The position numbers were made by a program, and so were the translations under genes. The notes below the pieces were generated by a model. The model made no database searches, was not told the DNA's origin, and saw only the letters and a list, made by a program, of their open reading frames with translations. From NCBI RefSeq assembly GCF_003151255.1, contig NZ_CP029481.1, positions 1,364,001 to 1,428,000 of the forward strand: a stretch of DNA of 64,000 nt, in the 5' to 3' direction. Shown here in pieces: positions 60,814 through 64,000 of this stretch (position 1 is its first letter; the number at the start of each line of letters is the position of its first letter). The stretch is from Microvirga sp. 17 mud 1-3. Its GTDB lineage: Bacteria; Pseudomonadota; Alphaproteobacteria; Rhizobiales; Beijerinckiaceae.

Positions 60814-62486
60814 ATGCTGATTCAGCTGGCGATTCGCGACATCGTCCTCATCGACAGGCTCGAGCTCGATTTCCGCGAGGGCCTCAGCGTCCTGACGGGC
60901 GAAACCGGAGCGGGCAAGTCGATCCTGCTCGATGCCTTTGCGCTGGCTCTCGGCGGGCGAGGAGATGGAAGCCTCGTCCGGCATGGGGAAGGGCAGGGGC
61001 AGGTCACGGCTGTCTTCGATTGCCCTCCCGACCATCCGGCCCGGCGCATCGCCGCGACGGCCGAGATCGATGTGGACGGGGACCTCATCCTGCGCCGCGT
61101 GCAGGTCGCCGACGGGCGCACCCGCGCCTTCGTCAACGACCAGCCGGTGAGCGTGCAGGTGCTCAAGGCCATCGGCGCGGCCCTGGTCGAAATCCACGGC
61201 CAGCATGACGACCGCGCCCTCGTGGATCCCGCGACCCACCGGGCGATCCTCGACGCCTTCGGCAGCCTCTCGGGGGAGGTCCAGGCGGTCAACGAGGCCG
61301 CGCGCCAGGTCCGCGACGCCCGGCAGGCCCTTCAGGAACATCGCGCGCGTATCGAGAAGGCTCGCAAGGAGTCCGACTTCCTCCGCCATGCGGTCGAGGA
61401 GCTTGCCAAGCTCGCGCCGCAGCCCGGCGAGGAGGAGACCCTCTCCGAGCGCCGCATCCTGATGATGCAGTCCGAGAAGGTGGCGACGGACCTCAACGAG
61501 GCCTTCGAGGCCGTGGCCGGCTCCACGTCGCCCGTGCCGGTCCTGTCGGCTGCCGTACGCAAGCTGGAGCGGCGCGGCGCCCAGGCGCCGTCCCTGGTCG
61601 AGCCGAGCGTGAAGGCCCTCGATGCGGCCCTCGTGGCCATCGACGAGGCGCGCGCGGCCCTCGAGGCGGCGATCCGGGCCACCGAGTTCGACCCGCGGGA
61701 GCTGGAGCAGACCGAGGAGCGCCTGTTCGCTCTGCGGGCCGCCGCCCGCAAATATGACGTACCCGCCGACGAGCTCGCGGCCCTTCGGGAGCGCTTCATC
61801 GAGGACGTGGCGGCCATCGATGCGGGCGAGGAGCGGCTCGCCGCCCTGGAGACTGCCCTGAAGGATGCCGAGCGCGCCTATGTGGCGGCCGCCAAGGTCC
61901 TGTCGGCCGGTCGGCGCAAGGCTGCCCAGGCTTTGGACGCCGCCGTGCAGGCCGAGCTGCCGCCCCTGAAGCTGGAGCGGGCCCGCTTCATCACCGAGAT
62001 CCAGACCGACGAGGAGAGCCGCGATCCCAACGGGTTCGACCGGATCGAGTTCTGGGCACAGACCAATCCCGGCACCCGGCCCGGCCCCCTGATGAAGGTG
62101 GCCTCGGGGGCGAGTTGTCCCGCTTCATGCTGGCCCTCAAGGTGGTGCTGGCCGACAAAGGCTCGGCCCCGACCCTGGTCTTCGACGAGATCGACACGGG
62201 CGTCGGCGGCGCGGTCGCGGATGCCATCGGCCAGCGCCTCGCCCGGCTCGCCCGCCGCGTGCAGGTGATGGCCGTCACCCACGCGCCCCAGGTCGCTGCC
62301 CGCGCCACGAGCCACTTCCTCATCGCCAAGGAGGCGGTCCGCGGCTCCGAGCGCGTCGCCACCCGGGTCATTCCCTTGGACGACGGCCCGCGGCGGGAAG
62401 AAATCGCCCGCATGCTCGCCGGCGCCACCATCACGGAAGAAGCCCGCGCCGCCGCAGCGCGGCTGCTCGAAGCGGCCGTGCATTAG
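60814..62486 (+). pseudogene. recN: DNA repair protein RecN, interrupted by a -1 frameshift
   Basis: SMC-like ATPase of double-strand break repair. The first frame (60814 onward) gives Walker A GETGAGKS near 31, the long coiled-coil region, and runs to ..PLMKVASG. There a five-G run at 62106-62110 shifts the frame; reading one base back yields SGGELSRFMLALK, LVFDEIDTGVGG (Walker B) and VMAVTHAPQVAA, ending at 62486. With one more G the product would be 557 aa (E. coli 553). Without it, the protein ends at 62268 with a nonsense tail and no signature or Walker B. Causes: assembly or sequencing error in a homopolymer (most likely), true mutation, or slippage. Confidence 0.85.
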
Positions 62487-62512
62487 CGTTCGGCCTCCCG
62501 CCCCATCTCTCC

Positions 62513-62618
62513 CTCTCCCGTGTGGGAGAGGGGCAGGAGTGAGGGAAAGCCCTCTCCGGAGAAGGCGTAACCCCGACCTGCCGCACTGATGTGCATCGAC
62601 CTCTCCCACACGGGAGAG
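62513..62618. repeat. Inverted pair of exact 18-bp arms
   Basis: CTCTCCCGTGTGGGAGAG at 62513-62530 and its exact reverse complement at 62601-62618. Each arm is itself nearly palindromic. It lies 26 bases past the recN stop and could end its transcript. Confidence 0.7.
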
Positions 62619-62689
62619 GTGAAGGGGGGCGCTAACCTGCTCTCCTCCCCGTAGGTCTAGTGAGTTCGCGGGAAACGCGTCGCTGCTCT

Positions 62690-62791
62690 CCTCCCCCTTG
62701 TGGGGAGGAGTTGGAGGTGGGGATGCAGCGCGATATTCTGTGAGTCCTGCGCTCACACCCCCACCCTGACCCTCCCCACAAGGGGGAGGGG
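62690..62791. repeat. CTCCCCCTTGTGGGG-type inverted repeat, second locus
   Basis: Left arm CTCCCCCTTGTGGGGAGG and right arm CCTCCCCACAAGGGGGAG around about 60 bases. The right half is shared with 18931-19035, again fused to the dispersed element. Confidence 0.7.
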
Positions 62792-62829
62792 ATCGCGGCG
62801 CGCTTGCCCTGACTGTTCTTCTTTCGTTC

Positions 62830-62858
62830 TTGACAGGTCGACCAAGCTAAGCTATATC
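62830..62858 (+). promoter_or_regulatory. Consensus sigma-70 promoter in element copy 2
   Basis: TTGACA 62830-62835, 17-base spacer, TATATC 62853-62858. Identical hexamers and spacing to copy 1, with several spacer substitutions. Confidence 0.7.
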
Positions 62859-62864
62859 CTTTCA

Positions 62865-63185
62865 CATCTGCTCCCGCCGAGGGGCGCGCTCGCGAGGCGT
62901 CGCCGAATGCGGGGAGCGGAACGGTCCTGTGGTCCCACCCGACGCAAGGTGTGGCCCAGGTGGCCCCGGCAGTGCCGGAGGTCCGGGCTGGCCCGGCGCC
63001 GCGTGCGGTTCTCACCGCAACGCCGCGTCCAGGCAGTACGTGGACCTCTCGCGGCCGGTCCGCCGAAACAAACCGTGCGCGCTGACGCTTCGGCTCACCG
63101 CATTATTCATCATTCCCTCAGAGCCGGAGCGATCCTCTCGTCCCCCTCGATCCTGCTTCATCCTCCGGGCCTCACGGCCCGGAGG
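62865..63185 (+). ncRNA. Candidate structured RNA, copy 2
   Basis: Predicted transcript of about 321 nt from the promoter above to the hairpin TCCTCCGGGCC / GGCCCGGAGGA (63160-63185, 11 bp, TCAC loop). It contains an extra foldable 46-nt segment relative to copy 1. Ends are inferred; no U-run follows the hairpin. Confidence 0.4.
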
Positions 63186-63235
63186 ACGCAGCGGCGTGCC
63201 TTCATGGCGCCATGGTCATTCCAAACCGCTTCACC

Positions 63236-63380
63236 GTCATTCCGGGGCGCCGCAGGCGAGCCCGGAAACCATAACCACCAGCGTCGCAGAACAAGGAGCG
63301 ACGGCGGCCATTGCGCTTTGTCCTGCATCGTCACCGTTTATGGGTTCCGGGCTCGGCTCTACGAGCCGCCCCGGAATGAC
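63236..63380. repeat. MITE-like inverted repeat, copy B
   Basis: GTCATTCCGGGGCG ... CCCCGGAATGAC ends with inner AACCATAACC / GTTTATGGGTT arms, related to 19816-19965. It begins 34 bases after dispersed element copy 2. Confidence 0.75.
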
Positions 63381-63514
63381 GTGGAAGGTCATGGCCCGAC
63401 AGCGACATGGCTCGACCGAATTCCCTCCCCTTGTGGGGAGGGTTAGGGTGGGGGTGTGAGCGCCAACCTGGATTCAGTCCTGCGCTGACACCCCCACCTC
63501 CAGCTCCTCCCCAC

Positions 63515-63577
63515 CGCAAGTCGGGTGTTCCCGACTTGCGTCTGATGGGAGCGGATCTCGGGAACACCCGAGATCCG
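63515..63577. repeat. Twin perfect hairpins with complementary tetraloops
   Basis: CGCAAGTCGGG-TGTT-CCCGACTTGCG (63515-63540) and CGGATCTCGGG-AACA-CCCGAGATCCG (63552-63577): two perfect 11-bp stems 11 bases apart. Their loops TGTT and AACA are reverse complements, as are the inner dodecamers. Confidence 0.75.
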
Positions 63578-63812
63578 TGGGGGAGGAGAGCACCCCAGCG
63601 CTTCCCGCGCACACCCCAGATCCGTGGGGAGGAGAGCAGGGTATGGCATGATGCCGGGCCCTTCGAATTGGGCTCCGCCGAGCCGCCCCGGAATGACGGG
63701 GAGCACCGCTCCCCCTCCAACAGGGAGCGATAAACCATAGGTGTTGTCCGCGCTCTGGAGAGTCCTGCCGGGGGCGTTATGGTGGCAGGCATTCCTCATT
63801 CCGATTCGATCC

Positions 63813-64000
63813 ATGGCCCGACAGAAAACCTCCTCGGATACCCCCGTCGACCAGCTCTCCTTCGTCGATGCTCAGCACGAGCACGAAGCCCTCGGGCGTG
63901 AAATCGCCGAGCATGACAGGCGCTATTACGAAGAGGACGCGCCGACCGTCTCGGATGCGGAATACGATGCCCTGCGCAAGCGCTACGAGGCGCTGGAAGC
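63813..64000 (+). CDS. ligA: NAD-dependent DNA ligase LigA, 5' part
   Basis: First 62 residues of the replication ligase, cut by the window end. The N-terminal Ia domain that binds NMN is recognisable: [37 protein letters not shown] matches the conserved start HxxxYYxxDxPxxSDxEYDxLxxxLxxLE. ATG 63813 follows GATTCGATCC with no strong ribosome site. Its place after recN is usual for alphaproteobacteria. Confidence 0.93.
   Translation, partial: MARQKTSSDTPVDQLSFVDAQHEHEALGREIAEHDRRYYEEDAPTVSDAEYDALRKRYEALE

Larger units (their letters stand above)
62749..63202 (+). repeat. Dispersed 0.4-kb element, copy 2 (454 bp)
   Basis: Second copy of 18993-19400, same orientation. The 46-bp difference in length is explained by one insertion at about 62988-63033; other indels cancel. 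The promoter hexamers, body and terminal hairpin are conserved. Confidence 0.8.
62487..63812. other. Repeat-filled spacer between recN and ligA
   Basis: 1.3 kb with no credible gene. It contains, in order, an exact 18-bp inverted pair, a CTCCCCCTTGTGGGG-type inverted repeat, dispersed element copy 2, a MITE-like palindrome, a further CTCCCC-type repeat, twin hairpins and a fragment of the CCGGAATGAC repeat near 63661-63700. Open frames crossing it are composition artefacts. Confidence 0.75.

Noticed and set aside
62115..62486. A separate small gene after recN
   Set aside because: Its product begins with the RecN signature helix and Walker B; it is the 3' part of recN in another frame.
62700..63446. 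A 248-codon frame through element copy 2, similar to one through copy 1
   Set aside because: The 46-bp insertion switches the frame midway, so the peptides agree only in part; the shared signal is at DNA/RNA level.
62487..63812. CRISPR-like repetition between recN and ligA
   Set aside because: The repeats are inverted, unequal in length and not regularly spaced; no cas genes are present.

Overview
The window is a G+C-rich, gene-dense chromosomal segment of an alphaproteobacterium, most likely Hyphomicrobiales (Rhizobiales) close to Methylobacteriaceae/Microvirga. The clues are the complete alphaproteobacterial division and cell wall (dcw) cluster, rnpB just upstream of mraZ, an ArsR-methyltransferase fusion in front of metF-metH, and dispersed palindromic repeats of the rhizobial style. 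The genus is an inference. I see no tRNA, no CRISPR array, no transposase and no phage gene.

Layout. 1-3.6 kb: end of a CUT1-type sugar ABC transporter operon (two permeases, NanE epimerase, MalK-type ATPase); the binding protein would lie left of the window. 3.7-8.0 kb: msrP-msrQ (periplasmic methionine sulfoxide repair by a molybdoenzyme) followed at once by modA-modB-modC (molybdate import). 8.1-16.6 kb: an M29 aminopeptidase, then a gsiABCD-like peptide/glutathione ABC transporter ending in an M14-type metallopeptidase. 16.6-24.5 kb: an SDR lacking the usual catalytic pair, an erythromycin-esterase-family protein, a small Cys-rich protein, ettA, a normal SDR, amn, and a P-loop kinase-like gene on the minus strand. 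24.7-30.5 kb: ArsR-methyltransferase regulator, metF and metH, with an AT-rich palindromic operator in front. 30.5-32.7 kb: an islet of two orphan genes with visibly lower G+C, bordered by palindromes. 32.7-38.0 kb (minus strand): a MacAB-like exporter with separate ATPase and permease, an AmiD-like amidase, a DjlA-like co-chaperone and a glycine-zipper lipoprotein. 38.3-39.4 kb: a lytic transglycosylase and rnpB.

39.5-62.5 kb is the dcw cluster: mraZ, rsmH, ftsL, ftsI, murE, murF, mraY, murD, ftsW, murG, murC, murB, ddl, ftsQ, ftsA, ftsZ, then lpxC, bamD and recN. Most genes overlap by 1-4 bases or are separated by a few bases. It makes lipid II from UDP-MurNAc precursors, assembles the divisome and supports outer-membrane biogenesis. 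A ladder of MraZ-type boxes with a 10-bp period lies upstream of mraZ, and a strong terminator follows ftsZ. recN carries a -1 frameshift in a G run inside its ABC signature. The 1.3 kb between recN and ligA (whose 5' end closes the window) holds only repeats.

The most unusual signal is a dispersed element of about 0.4 kb present twice (18993-19400 and 62749-63202). Each copy has a consensus sigma-70 promoter (TTGACA-N17-TATATC), a conserved body and a near-perfect 3' hairpin. The copies differ by one insertion of about 46 bp that is itself foldable and would break any reading frame, so the element looks like a transcribed structured RNA or an RNA-bearing mobile repeat, not a protein gene. 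In both places a second palindromic element follows it.
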